The notes under the pieces are model-generated. The model saw only the letters and a program-made list of their open reading frames with translations. It made no database searches and was not told the origin of the DNA. Below, in pieces: positions 1 to 7,855 of a stretch of DNA of 33,370 bases (position 1 is the stretch's first letter; each line of letters begins with the position of its first letter). The translations under genes were made by a program, and so were the position numbers. Origin of the DNA: Chitinophaga pinensis (GTDB lineage Bacteria > Bacteroidota > Bacteroidia > 2-12-FULL-35-15); assembly GCA_945865315.1 (NCBI GenBank), contig CAMBDK010000020.1:1-33370 (forward strand), read 5' to 3'.

Positions 1-212
1 ACAAATCCAAAAAAAAAATAGCAGAAGGGCATTGCATAAAAATTTCCAATAAGTCAATAGTAATTTAAACTTTTTTTTATTTTTATTTTGTTAATAACTA
101 TTGCACCTAAAGTAATTTACATATATTTACACCATAATACCCGATAATACTGGATGTATAGAGATTATACATTTTTCGAATATAAAATACCGCATTTAAT
201 TAGAGATATAGA
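1..212. other. AT-rich region upstream of dnaA
   Basis: This stretch has no gene. It is very AT-rich, with a long T-rich run at about 70-90 that would melt easily. I looked for the DnaA box TTATNCACA on both strands and found no exact copy; TTATACATT at 165-173 matches 7 of 9 positions. The dnaA promoter probably lies here, but I could not find a clean TAnnTTTG element. An origin here is possible but not shown by the sequence. Confidence 0.4.
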
Positions 213-1646
213 ATGGAGAAAGCGTTTTTAAAAGTTTGGGATGGCTGCTTGGAAATAATTAAAGATAATGTTAGTTCTCAAAGTTTCAAAACTTGGTTCG
301 AACCTATTAAACCAATAAAATTAAGTGCTAGTGTTTTGACAATTCAAGTACCTAGTCAGTTTTTTTATGAATGGTTAGAGGAACATTACATTACTTTATT
401 AAAAAAAACCATAAAAAAGGAATTAGGAGTGGCAGGTCGTTTAGAGTATAGTATAATTATGGAAAATAATTATACTAATTCATCTAAGCCATATACTGTT
501 AAAGTTCCTACGGGAAATAAAAAAGAATTGAAAAATCCATCTGTAGCAATGCCGATAGATTTAAATCAAAATACAATTCGTAATCCTTTTATTATTCCTG
601 GGCTAAAAAAAGTAAATGTTGAATCACAACTAAATGTAAACTACACCTTTGAGAATTTAATTGAAGGGGACTGTAATCGTTTGGCTCGGTCTGCCGGTTT
701 TGCTGTAGGCAATAAACCTGGTGGAACAGCATTTAACCCCTTATTAATATATGGAGGAGTAGGATTAGGGAAAACACATTTGGCCCATGCAATTGGAATT
801 CAAATAAAAAGTGAATTTCCAAATAAAACTGTTCTTTACGTTTCATCTGAAAAATTCACCCAGCAGTATATTGATTCTGTTCGTAACAATAATCAAAATG
901 ATTTTGTTCATTTTTATCAGATGATTGATGTATTGTTAATTGATGATGTTCAGTACTTTGCAGGAAAAGAAAAAACCCAAGACGTATTTTTTCATATTTT
1001 TAATCATTTACATCAAACAGGCAAACAAATAGTTTTAACTGCAGATAAAGCGCCTGTAGATTTGCAAGGATTTGAAGTACGATTGCTTTCACGTTTTAAA
1101 TGGGGATTGTCTGCTGATTTGCAAACGCCTGATTTAGAAACACGTATTGCAATTCTTGAAAAGAAAGTTTATTCTGATGGCATTGAGATACCAAAAGAGG
1201 TGCTTGAATATCTTGCATATAGTATTACAACAAATGTTCGTGAGTTAGAAGGCGCACTTATTTCCTTGCTTGCACAGTCATCCATGAACAGAAAAGTTAT
1301 TACACTAGAACTTGCCAAACAGATGATTGACAAGTTCGTGAAAAACACTGCTCGTGAGGTATCAATAGATTATATTCAAAAAGTTGTATGCGATTATTTT
1401 GATATGCCAATTGAATTATTAAAATCAAAAACGCGTAAGCGTGAAGTAGTTCAAGCACGTCAAATATCCATGTATTTCGCTAAGAGTATGACTAAGTCGT
1501 CCCTATCAACAATTGGTTTGCATTCAGGTGGGAAAGATCATGCTACAGTGCTTCATGCATGCCGAACGGTTAACAATTTAATAGATACTGATAAGCGATT
1601 TAAAGTTTATATTGATGAACTTCATAAAAAAATAACTATCCTGTAA
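213..1646 (+). CDS. dnaA: Chromosomal replication initiator protein DnaA
   Basis: DnaA binds boxes at the origin, forms an ATP-bound filament and opens the duplex for helicase loading. The 477-residue product has the whole architecture: an N-terminal domain I (about 1-80), a variable linker (about 85-140), the AAA+ core with Walker A GGVGLGKTH (181-189) and Walker B LLIDD (241-245), and the C-terminal DNA-binding domain with the signature GGKDHATVLHAC (439-450). Its length is normal for the family. The start follows an AT-rich leader and gives the expected N-terminus. dnaN is not adjacent, and the next gene is an unrelated ORF on the opposite strand. A strong hairpin terminator begins 15 bases after the stop codon. 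Confidence 0.98.
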   Translation: MEKAFLKVWDGCLEIIKDNVSSQSFKTWFEPIKPIKLSASVLTIQVPSQFFYEWLEEHYITLLKKTIKKELGVAGRLEYSIIMENNYTNSSKPYTVKVPTGNKKELKNPSVAMPIDLNQNTIRNPFIIPGLKKVNVESQLNVNYTFENLIEGDCNRLARSAGFAVGNKPGGTAFNPLLIYGGVGLGKTHLAHAIGIQIKSEFPNKTVLYVSSEKFTQQYIDSVRNNNQNDFVHFYQMIDVLLIDDVQYFAGKEKTQDVFFHIFNHLHQTGKQIVLTADKAPVDLQGFEVRLLSRFKWGLSADLQTPDLETRIAILEKKVYSDGIEIPKEVLEYLAYSITTNVRELEGALISLLAQSSMNRKVITLELAKQMIDKFVKNTAREVSIDYIQKVVCDYFDMPIELLKSKTRKREVVQARQISMYFAKSMTKSSLSTIGLHSGGKDHATVLHACRTVNNLIDTDKRFKVYIDELHKKITIL

Positions 1647-1661
1647 TATATTTTTAAAAAT

Positions 1662-1701
1662 AAAAAAACAGCTATTTCAGTTTTTGAAAGGCTGTTTTTT
1701 T
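1662..1701. terminator. Bidirectional intrinsic terminator after dnaA
   Basis: AAAAAAACAGC (1662-1672) pairs with GCTGTTTTTTT (1691-1701). The loop carries a second stem, TTTCA (1675-1679) with TGAAA (1685-1689). A-tracts on one side and T-tracts on the other let it end transcription from both dnaA (plus) and the convergent gene at 1762-2220 (minus). Confidence 0.85.
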
Positions 1702-1761
1702 ATTTCTTAACAATTGGTAATTCAATTTTTTTATAACAATTGATGTTGTAAAAAGATAAAA

Positions 1762-2220
1762 TTAAAAGCGGCCGCACAAGTGTGGCCGATATTTTTTATG
1801 ATACCTTGGCAACCAACTTTTAATACGTTTTTTCATATTAATAGTATATTTATTATACTTCATACTCTGTTTTTTTATTCTGTTAACTGCATTATCATCA
1901 TTAAATAATAAAGTAGATTGCTCAATTTGCTCGATGGGCTGTGAATAGGATACTTCAAAACGCATGTGGAAAGCATTTTCCAATGTAGATTCAATATTTT
2001 GATTTTGTTGTAATTTTTGCTTAGCAGTAGGCGCTACTTTTGTCTGATAATAAGGATCTGTATTAATAAAATCGTGAGCACTATTTAACTGAACAGGATC
2101 GTCACCAATTATAGAAACTACAGAAGAGTTATATTCATCTGGTTTTTGAGCCATTAAATGCATGCTAATAATTAGCAGATAACTAAAATAATAGTATTTT
2201 ATATTTATTTGAATCACCAT
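1762..2220 (-). CDS. Hypothetical secreted protein
   Basis: I do not recognise this protein. It starts with a basic/aromatic n-region and a hydrophobic stretch (YLLIISMHLMA) ending just before QKPDE, which looks like a signal peptide for export. The mature part (about 125 residues) is polar, without obvious repeats, and ends in a basic tail (KKRIKSWLPRYHKKYRP). I chose the methionine at 2220 (152 residues) because it puts the hydrophobic stretch near the N-terminus; an upstream in-frame ATG at 2244 would add eight residues. On the minus strand TAAGTTTG at 2268-2275 fits the Bacteroidota -7 element, but I saw no good -33 box. It converges on dnaA and shares its terminator. Confidence 0.6.
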   Translation of the reverse strand: MVIQINIKYYYFSYLLIISMHLMAQKPDEYNSSVVSIIGDDPVQLNSAHDFINTDPYYQTKVAPTAKQKLQQNQNIESTLENAFHMRFEVSYSQPIEQIEQSTLLFNDDNAVNRIKKQSMKYNKYTINMKKRIKSWLPRYHKKYRPHLCGRF

Positions 2221-2560
2221 ATTACAATTTAAGTAAAAGAACAAAAAAATTTAATTAAAAACAAGTTCAAACTTAAAATATGTTCTTGCCTTTTTTTATT
2301 GCAGTATTTTTTAAAGCAGCTTAAAAAATAAACACTTTCCAACATTCTCTGATTTTATAATTACAATTTTTAAAAAGAACTTGAAAAACAGTTCAATTCT
2401 AATGTCCTATAAATAGAAATATTAATTTAATTATTTGCACCTTCAATGCTAATAAATTTGAGCTCGCAGATTTTATTTTATAAAGGTATATTAATCTAGT
2501 TACTATAAAAATAAGGGAATTACTAATCAAAAGAGTATTCAAAATTATTATCTTTACCTT
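2221..2560. other. Divergent intergenic region
   Basis: A gene-free AT-rich stretch between two divergent genes. It holds a candidate -7 element for the minus-strand gene (TAAGTTTG, 2268-2275). For the plus-strand rhomboid gene there is a near-consensus TATCTTTA about ten bases before its ATG. I saw no hairpin or remnant gene. Confidence 0.4.
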
Positions 2561-3175
2561 ATGACAACAATTATAATAATAGTTATTACCGTTATTGTTT
2601 CCATGATATCAATGGATAATTATGCATTAAAAAACAAATTGATGTTTAATGCATATATGATACATAAGCGAAAAGAATGGTACCGGTTTTTCTCAAATGG
2701 ATTAATTCATGGCGACTGGATGCACCTTGCCTTTAACATGTTCTCTTTATATATATTTGGAGGAAGTGTAGAGGCTATGTATAAAGATACTGCTGTTTAT
2801 GGCAGTAATGGTCTTTTATTTTTTATTCTTTTATATGTTGGAGGCTTGGTTATGTCCTCTATATATTCTTATGAAAAACACAAAGACAATATTTATTATA
2901 ATGCTCTTGGAGCATCTGGAGCGGTTTCAGCGGTGATTTTCGCATTTATCATTTTAGCGCCAACACAAAAAATGATGTTACTAATATTGCCAATACCAAT
3001 TCCCGCCTATATTTTCGGCTTATTATTTTTAGGAGTGGAATATTATATGGGGAAACGAGGACAAGGCCAAATAGGTCACGATGCGCATTTTTGGGGTGCA
3101 ATATTCGGAATTACTTTCACCATTATTTTGAAACCTAGTTTAATTCAATTGTTCATTTTACAAATTACGGAATAG
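2561..3175 (+). CDS. Rhomboid family intramembrane serine protease
   Basis: Rhomboids cleave transmembrane segments of membrane proteins inside the bilayer with a Ser-His dyad. This 204-residue protein is mostly hydrophobic helices. It shows the family pattern in order: H50 and the HxxxN motif (H55-N59) in the second helix, the nucleophile motif GASG (117-120, Ser119), and the catalytic His in DAHFWGA (H176) near the C-terminus, followed by a small-residue helix. The length fits the compact bacterial form. The start directly precedes the first helix. It is followed after 87 bases by a GmhB-like phosphatase gene on the same strand. The substrate cannot be told from the sequence. Confidence 0.9.
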   Translation: MTTIIIIVITVIVSMISMDNYALKNKLMFNAYMIHKRKEWYRFFSNGLIHGDWMHLAFNMFSLYIFGGSVEAMYKDTAVYGSNGLLFFILLYVGGLVMSSIYSYEKHKDNIYYNALGASGAVSAVIFAFIILAPTQKMMLLILPIPIPAYIFGLLFLGVEYYMGKRGQGQIGHDAHFWGAIFGITFTIILKPSLIQLFILQITE

Positions 3176-3262
3176 TTATTTTAGTATTTAGAAGCTATCA
3201 ATTTTTTTATTTATTTATATTTCAAAAGCATAATGGTTTAGTGAAACTTTATTATTTTTAAA

Positions 3263-3763
3263 ATGAACAAAGCAATATTTTTAGATAGAGATGGTGTAAT
3301 AAATTCGGAGCGAGGGTATACCTATAAATTAGAAGATTTTTTAATATTGCCCGATTTAATAGAAACTTTACAATTGTTTCAACAGAAAGGCTATTTATTA
3401 ATTGTTGTTTCTAATCAGAGTGGAATAGCAAAAGAGTTATATAAACAGAGCGATGTAGAATTATTACATAATTATTTGATTAATGAATTAAATAAGAATA
3501 ATATCCGACTTTCAGAAATTTATTATTGCGTTCATCACCCTGATGTTTGCAATTGTATTTGTAGGAAGCCTGATTCTTTATTTATAGAAAAATCCTTAGC
3601 GCGATTTCAAATTGATGCAAGAAAATCTTATTTTATAGGAGATAAGGAGCGAGATGTGGAAGCCGCAGAAAAAGCAGGAGTAAAAGGTATTTTAATTGAA
3701 GCCAATAGTTCATTGAAAGCTGTTTTTAATTTTATAGAAACTTTACAAAATTCATCAATTTGA
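3263..3763 (+). CDS. HAD-IIIA phosphatase, GmhB/HisB-N-like
   Basis: This 166-residue protein is an HAD-superfamily phosphatase. The nucleophile and acid/base aspartates are D8 and D10 in FLDRDG. Motif II is VVSNQSG, the conserved CRKP lysine is at 102, and the last acidic motif is GDKERD. A zinc-binding loop supplies C89, H91, C98 and C100 in the pattern CxH...CxCRKP, typical of D-glycero-D-manno-heptose-1,7-bisphosphate 7-phosphatase (GmhB) and of the HisB N-terminal domain. Since a separate hisB is present at 25698, GmhB is the better guess, which would place it in lipopolysaccharide heptose synthesis. No other heptose genes are nearby, so the substrate is inferred. A class IV aminotransferase gene follows after 24 bases. 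Confidence 0.8.
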   Translation: MNKAIFLDRDGVINSERGYTYKLEDFLILPDLIETLQLFQQKGYLLIVVSNQSGIAKELYKQSDVELLHNYLINELNKNNIRLSEIYYCVHHPDVCNCICRKPDSLFIEKSLARFQIDARKSYFIGDKERDVEAAEKAGVKGILIEANSSLKAVFNFIETLQNSSI

Positions 3764-3787
3764 TTATACAGCTGATGACATAAAACG

Positions 3788-4630
3788 ATGGAGCAATTTA
3801 TAAACCATAATGGAACTATTTTAGCGGCAGATCACCCCGTTTTTCTATATAATAATAGAGGATTTTGTTATGGAGATGCTATTTTTGAGACTATTCGTAT
3901 TGCCAATCATAAACCACAATTTTTAAAAGAACATTTCCAACGTTTATTTTGGGGGATCAGTTTTTTTAAGATGCAAATGGAGGAACAATTAAATCAATCT
4001 TTTTTTGAAGATGCTATAATAGAACTTGCTAAAAAAAATAACTTGAATGCAGATGGTAGGGCTAAACTTACTATTTATAGAAATCAGGGAGGACTTTATT
4101 CGCCAGAGAATAATACTATTTCTTATTTAATAGAAATTTCCACTTTGCTTACGGATGGTTATAAACTTAATATTAAAGGGTTTAATATAGATTTATACAC
4201 AGAAATAAAAAAATCTCAAAATATTTTATCGTCGATTAAATCGAACAACTGTGCTATTTATATAATGGCAAGTATTTATAAAAAACAAAATTTACTTGAT
4301 GAATGTATTTTATTTAATGACAAAGGATGCATTACTGAAGCAATCAGTTCAAATATTTTTGTAGTAAAAAATGGGGTATTATATACACCTGAAATCTCCA
4401 GCGGATGTATTGAAGGTGTGATGCGTAAAAAAATTATAGATATAGCTAGAGATAATCACATTGAAGTTTATGAATTATCCATGCTGCCAAATGTATTATT
4501 AGAGGCCGAAGAATTGTTTTTAACAAATGCTATAAGTGGCATTCAGTGGGTGTTAGCTTATAAACAGAAAAAATATATTAATACAACAGCAATCCGATTA
4601 ATAGAAAAACTAAATGAATTAATATATTAA
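3788..4630 (+). CDS. Class IV aminotransferase (PabC/IlvE-like)
   Basis: This is a PLP-dependent fold-type IV enzyme of 280 residues. The likely Schiff-base lysine is K151 in SSIKSNN. The glutamate that holds the PLP ring nitrogen is E184 in TEAISSNIF, and SGCIEGVMR (205-213) matches the phosphate-binding loop. The N-terminus GDAIFETIR is also typical. Family members are branched-chain aminotransferases, D-amino-acid transaminases or aminodeoxychorismate lyase (PabC). The length is closer to PabC or D-amino-acid transaminase than to IlvE (over 300 residues), but I cannot separate these from the sequence. It lies 24 bases after the GmhB-like gene and is probably co-transcribed with it. Confidence 0.82.
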   Translation: MEQFINHNGTILAADHPVFLYNNRGFCYGDAIFETIRIANHKPQFLKEHFQRLFWGISFFKMQMEEQLNQSFFEDAIIELAKKNNLNADGRAKLTIYRNQGGLYSPENNTISYLIEISTLLTDGYKLNIKGFNIDLYTEIKKSQNILSSIKSNNCAIYIMASIYKKQNLLDECILFNDKGCITEAISSNIFVVKNGVLYTPEISSGCIEGVMRKKIIDIARDNHIEVYELSMLPNVLLEAEELFLTNAISGIQWVLAYKQKKYINTTAIRLIEKLNELIY

Positions 4631-4699
4631 TATGCAGTGCATTAATTTTACTAGATAACACCATCAGTTTTTTTTAAAAAAGTTTAAATTAGAAAGAAT

Positions 4700-4948
4700 T
4701 TACTTGTTTTTATGCCTTTCTTTAGCACCTTTAAAGGATAAAAACATTTCATTAAAATGGCCCATTAAATTCTTTAAAAACTCTTCATCTACTAAGGCCG
4801 TAATCCCTTCAATACCTTCTATATCAGCATGTGAAATTTTGAAAATTTGTTCCATTTGTCCAGCTTCAAATTTTATCTGATATTTATCATTCATAGAAAA
4901 AATTGAAATACTTATTTTGGGGTGGGGGATAGTGCCTATAATTCGCAT
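4700..4948 (-). CDS. Small conserved hypothetical protein (82 aa)
   Basis: I cannot assign a function. The 82-residue product has no signal peptide or membrane segment. It reads as a compact soluble domain: an N-terminal beta-rich part (MRIIGTIPHPKISISIFSMN), a middle segment with alternating hydrophobics, and a C-terminal helix (EFLKNLMGHFNEMFLSF) with a basic tail. The opening resembles small proteins I have met in Bacteroidota genomes, but I cannot name a family. It stands alone between the convergent aminotransferase gene and another unknown gene. Confidence 0.6.
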   Translation of the reverse strand: MRIIGTIPHPKISISIFSMNDKYQIKFEAGQMEQIFKISHADIEGIEGITALVDEEFLKNLMGHFNEMFLSFKGAKERHKNK

Positions 4949-5123
4949 AATTTTTTATTTCCTCTTAATCTCTAATTATGGATGAATGTATATTATTAAA
5001 TTTAAAAATTATTTTATGATAGTTAATTTTTGTCGAATAAAATAGGAACTTAATTATAAAAAATCAAGCCTATTTATTTGAAGTCGACTATTCTAATTAA
5101 TTAAATAAAGCTATTAAAAGGCT

Positions 5124-5540
5124 TTAAGGTTTATATGGTCCACTTCGGAAAAAGTTTGTTCCTTTATCCCCTTCGTTTTTAATTTTTGTTTGGATTTTAA
5201 ATGCAAGTTCAGCAAAGTGTTGAAGTTTACTATTTTTTAAAAATATAGCTGCCTTATCATCGCCGTTAATAAAGTTAGCCATTGCAGCCCAAATAAATTC
5301 CTTTTTGTCCATTAATAATGCAAATGCTTTTTTATCATCCCACACGGCACTTACAAATGTAACAAGTATAAAATGTTTTTTAATTAACAAAGATTCAATT
5401 GCTTTTGTATGGCGGCATGCAGCATCTTTTAATAAAACTAGTTCTTCAAAATTGTTTTCTAGTAACCAATATTTGGCACTTGGATTGCCATCAATCCATT
5501 CGCTTGTTTTATCAATTGCTTCCTTTGAATATAATAACAT
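5124..5540 (-). CDS. Hypothetical helical protein (138 aa)
   Basis: I do not recognise this protein. It is predicted cytosolic, with no signal peptide. The sequence is largely alpha-helical and has repeated stretches of the style 'LLxKKHF' and 'LLMDKKEFIWAAMANFINGDDKAA', suggesting a helical repeat fold. The C-terminus (DKGTNFFRSGPYKP) looks extended. An overlapping plus-strand reading frame (5305-5640) has no recognisable content and is taken as a shadow. Transcription would run toward the 82-residue gene 175 bases away. Confidence 0.55.
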   Translation of the reverse strand: MLLYSKEAIDKTSEWIDGNPSAKYWLLENNFEELVLLKDAACRHTKAIESLLIKKHFILVTFVSAVWDDKKAFALLMDKKEFIWAAMANFINGDDKAAIFLKNSKLQHFAELAFKIQTKIKNEGDKGTNFFRSGPYKP

Positions 5541-5892
5541 TAATTATAGGATATTTAATTTAAGTAAAATTAAAGATAAAAAAATTGGATTTTATAAATT
5601 CATTAAAATAGATATTATACAAGTGAAGTTTTCGAAATAACTCCCGCAAATTAAATGGTTCAAAAACTGTGTATTTTTCTTTTGTCTTGATACAAAAGAA
5701 ACAAAAAATCAAGAACAAACGATTCCTCCCCACCTGCAACCCTGCATCGCGTTTGTTCATTCCTCAAGCGCGTTTTTATAAGGATATTTTTTGCAAAAAA
5801 ATGAAATCATCTGTTTTTATTAATATATCTGTTTTGTCGAAATTATTTTGAAAGATTTACTAAGAGAGACAAAAAATATAATAATTAATATT
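5541..5892. other. Gene-free region with nested inverted repeats
   Basis: About 350 bases between the paaD end and the start of the 138-residue gene (both minus strand). I see no credible gene; the short frames on both strands lack any protein-like pattern. The middle (5676-5757) holds the nested inverted repeats described separately. The rest is plain AT-rich sequence. Confidence 0.5.
5676..5757. repeat. Nested inverted-repeat element
   Basis: Three inverted repeats are packed together. TTTCTTTTGT (5676-5685) pairs perfectly with ACAAAAGAAA (5692-5701) around CTTGAT. That loop itself pairs with ATCAAG (5708-5713). AACAAACG (5714-5721) pairs with CGTTTGTT (5750-5757), enclosing a C-rich segment unlike the AT-rich surroundings. 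The T-rich arm comes first, so the first hairpin is not a standard terminator on either strand. It may be a dispersed intergenic repeat. Confidence 0.6.
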
Positions 5893-6390
5893 TCAGAAAC
5901 ATTTAAAATAGTCAAATGGCTCTAAACAATTATTACATCGATATAAAGCTTTACAAGCGGTGGATCCGAATTGTGATATTATATTTGTATTTAATGAACC
6001 ACATTGAGGGCAATTTAATTCTCTCACTTTCCCCATTAACAGACCTTTATCAATGCTACTATGATTAGGTGGAGCAATACCATAAATGCGTAATTTTTCT
6101 TTGGCGCTTTCATTTAACCAGTCGGTTGTCCATGCAGGAGAATATACTAATTCAACTTTTAAATTACTAATTCCAATTGCGTTAAGTTTAATTTTAATAT
6201 CATCTTCAATAACTTTCATAGCAGGACAACCGCTATAAGTAGGCGTAATTAGGACAGTACATAGCATGTCATCCAAAATTACAGCACGTAAAATTCCTAA
6301 ATCAAAAATATTGATAACAGGAATTTCGGGGTCTGGAATTTCTGACAGAATATTAAAAATTTCTTCTTTAGTATGTATTTTGGTATTCAT
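5893..6390 (-). CDS. paaD: Phenylacetyl-CoA epoxidase subunit PaaD
   Basis: PaaD (also named PaaJ) is needed for the phenylacetyl-CoA 1,2-epoxidase and is thought to help iron-sulfur cluster assembly or maturation of the complex. The 165-residue product starts with a MIP18/DUF59-type domain (about 10-100) with the landmark TPTYSGCPAM and the segment VYSPAWTTDW. A C-terminal zinc-ribbon-like part has cysteines at 127, 130, 146, 152, 155 and 164. That combination marks PaaD rather than a SufT-type DUF59 protein. It is last in the order paaB-paaC-paaD, 78 bases after paaC. The stop is followed by the gene-free repeat region. Confidence 0.93.
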   Translation of the reverse strand: MNTKIHTKEEIFNILSEIPDPEIPVINIFDLGILRAVILDDMLCTVLITPTYSGCPAMKVIEDDIKIKLNAIGISNLKVELVYSPAWTTDWLNESAKEKLRIYGIAPPNHSSIDKGLLMGKVRELNCPQCGSLNTNIISQFGSTACKALYRCNNCLEPFDYFKCF

Positions 6391-6468
6391 TCTTAGGTAT
6401 GTATATTGTTAATCCTAAAATATAGGTTTTTACATTTGTAGTATTATTAACAAAAGTATCAAAATATA

Positions 6469-7227
6469 TTACCATGTTGCTCCTGGGTAAGAACGTGCAA
6501 TACATTGCATTTCGGCTAATAAAAAACCTAAATGTTCGCTATGCTTTCCTTCTCTGCTGCCTTTTTGTTTGATAGCAGTTGTTGGTATTAGTAATGTAGC
6601 TTCCAAAATAACTTCGTTCACACGTTTGTTCCAGCTGTTTTTTATTGAATCTAAATCTACTGCAATGCCTTCATTAATTAGCAGTTGATCAACAGCATCC
6701 ATATCAAATAAATCGGGTACGTACATCCAAATATCATTGAATGCGGTCTGCAATCGTTGATGGCTTTCCGCTGTGCCATCTCCCAGGCGGTAAATCCATT
6801 CGGTAGTATGGCGCAAATGATAAGTAATTTCTTTATGTGATTTAACAGCGATAGCTGCAATGGTATCGTCTTTGCTGTTTTTTAAGGCCTCGTATAAATA
6901 GAAGGTATAAACATCATATAAAAACTGCCTTGCTAAAGTGCATGCATAATCGCCATTAGGAAGCTCTGTTAATAATAAATTTCTGTAATCACGTTCGTTG
7001 CGTAGGTATGCCAAATCATCTGCGGTTCGATTTTTACCTTCCACCTGAGCAGCATAAGTTAAAAGCGAATTTGCATTTCCAACAAAATCTAAAGCTATAT
7101 TTATTAAAGCGATGTCTTCCTCCAAAATTGGTCCATGGCCGCACCATTCAGAAAGGCGGTGCCCTATAATTAAACTGCTATCACCAAGGCGAAGAAGATA
7201 TTCAAATTTTGCTTGTTGTATATCCAT
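6469..7227 (-). CDS. paaC: Phenylacetyl-CoA epoxidase subunit PaaC
   Basis: PaaC is the structural ferritin-like partner of the catalytic subunit PaaA in the multicomponent epoxidase that converts phenylacetyl-CoA to its ring 1,2-epoxide. The 252-residue protein carries the family landmarks: LGDSSLIIGHRLSEWCGHGP near the N-terminus, LRNERDYRNLLL, TYHLRHTTEWIYRLGDGT in the middle, and the C-terminal block HSEHLGFLLAEMQ...YPGATW. The length is normal. It sits 71 bases downstream of paaB. Since PaaC alone has no catalysis, it needs a PaaA encoded elsewhere. Confidence 0.95.
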   Translation of the reverse strand: MDIQQAKFEYLLRLGDSSLIIGHRLSEWCGHGPILEEDIALINIALDFVGNANSLLTYAAQVEGKNRTADDLAYLRNERDYRNLLLTELPNGDYACTLARQFLYDVYTFYLYEALKNSKDDTIAAIAVKSHKEITYHLRHTTEWIYRLGDGTAESHQRLQTAFNDIWMYVPDLFDMDAVDQLLINEGIAVDLDSIKNSWNKRVNEVILEATLLIPTTAIKQKGSREGKHSEHLGFLLAEMQCIARSYPGATW

Positions 7228-7298
7228 TTTAAATAATGATAATTAAGTATTGATTTTTAGAAGTATAATAAAATTAAAACCGATTTCAAAAAGCTAAT

Positions 7299-7586
7299 TT
7301 AAATGTATTTTACTCCATCTGGTATTTTATAAAATGTAGGATGTCGGTAAGCCTTATCATTTGATGGTTCGAAAAATGCACCCTGATCTTCGGGGCTTGA
7401 CGCAGTAATTGTATTTGCTGGGACAACCCAAATGCTAATTCCTTCATTTCTACGAGTATAAACATCGCGTGCGTTTTGAATCGCCATTTCAGCATCGGTA
7501 GCATGTACGCTACCTACATGCTTGTGAGGTATGCCCGGATTACCTTGAACAAATACTTCCCATAATGGCCATTGTGTATCACTCAT
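7299..7586 (-). CDS. paaB: Phenylacetyl-CoA epoxidase subunit PaaB
   Basis: PaaB is a small subunit that bridges PaaAC units of the epoxidase. The 95-residue product matches the family along its whole length: WPLWEVFVQ at the start, HKHVGSVHATDAEMAIQNARDVYTRR in the middle and AYRHPTFYKIPDGVKYI at the end. paaA normally lies directly upstream, but the 269 bases upstream of this start hold no ORF. A TATCTTTG sequence on the minus strand at 7764-7771 fits the Bacteroidota -7 promoter element and could drive paaBCD with a long leader. Confidence 0.95.
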   Translation of the reverse strand: MSDTQWPLWEVFVQGNPGIPHKHVGSVHATDAEMAIQNARDVYTRRNEGISIWVVPANTITASSPEDQGAFFEPSNDKAYRHPTFYKIPDGVKYI

Positions 7587-7756
7587 ATATGTATATTATT
7601 ATATTTTTTTTTTCTAATATTTTCTAAAAATAATTAATAGAATTAAATAACTGAAATTTTTAATTTATTAAAAAATAAATATTTTTTTTAGTTTTTAAAA
7701 AATGTTTGTTATTTTATTTGATACCGGCTTAATCCTATGTTTTTATTAAAAATAAC

Positions 7757-7771
7757 TTATCCACAAAGATA
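7757..7771 (-). promoter_or_regulatory. Candidate -7 promoter element overlapping a DnaA-box-like site
   Basis: On the minus strand TATCTTTG (7764-7771) matches the Bacteroidota -7 consensus TAnnTTTG. It is about 180 bases upstream of paaB. It overlaps a perfect DnaA box, TTATCCACA on the plus strand at 7757-7765. I saw no clear TTTG -33 box at the right spacing, so the promoter call is weak; a single 9-mer DnaA box can occur by chance. Confidence 0.3.
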
Positions 7772-7798
7772 CATAATTAAATAAAATAATAACTTTGG

Positions 7799-7817
7799 AT
7801 TGCTTCAAATAAGCAAT
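7799..7817. terminator. Possible weak terminator hairpin downstream of the TonB receptor gene
   Basis: ATTGCTT (7799-7805) pairs perfectly with AAGCAAT (7811-7817) around a 5-base loop, 39 bases past the receptor stop on the minus strand. The following minus-strand sequence is AT-rich but not a clean T tract, so it is at best a weak terminator. Confidence 0.35.
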
Positions 7818-7855
7818 ATCATAAGCCCAAGAAAATAGCTAAAGAATGGGGCATA

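Noticed and set aside
5560-5851. Short frames (60-66 codons) on both strands of the repeat region
   Set aside because: They arise from the inverted repeats and AT-rich flanks and show no protein-like pattern.
7757-7765. TTATCCACA considered as the chromosomal origin
   Set aside because: One box only; an origin needs a cluster. Another perfect copy (TGTGGATAA) occurs inside hisB, showing that single boxes arise by chance.
7587-7855. Looked for a paaA remnant upstream of paaB
   Set aside because: No frame on either strand gives PaaA-like sequence; the stretch is AT-rich with frequent stops.
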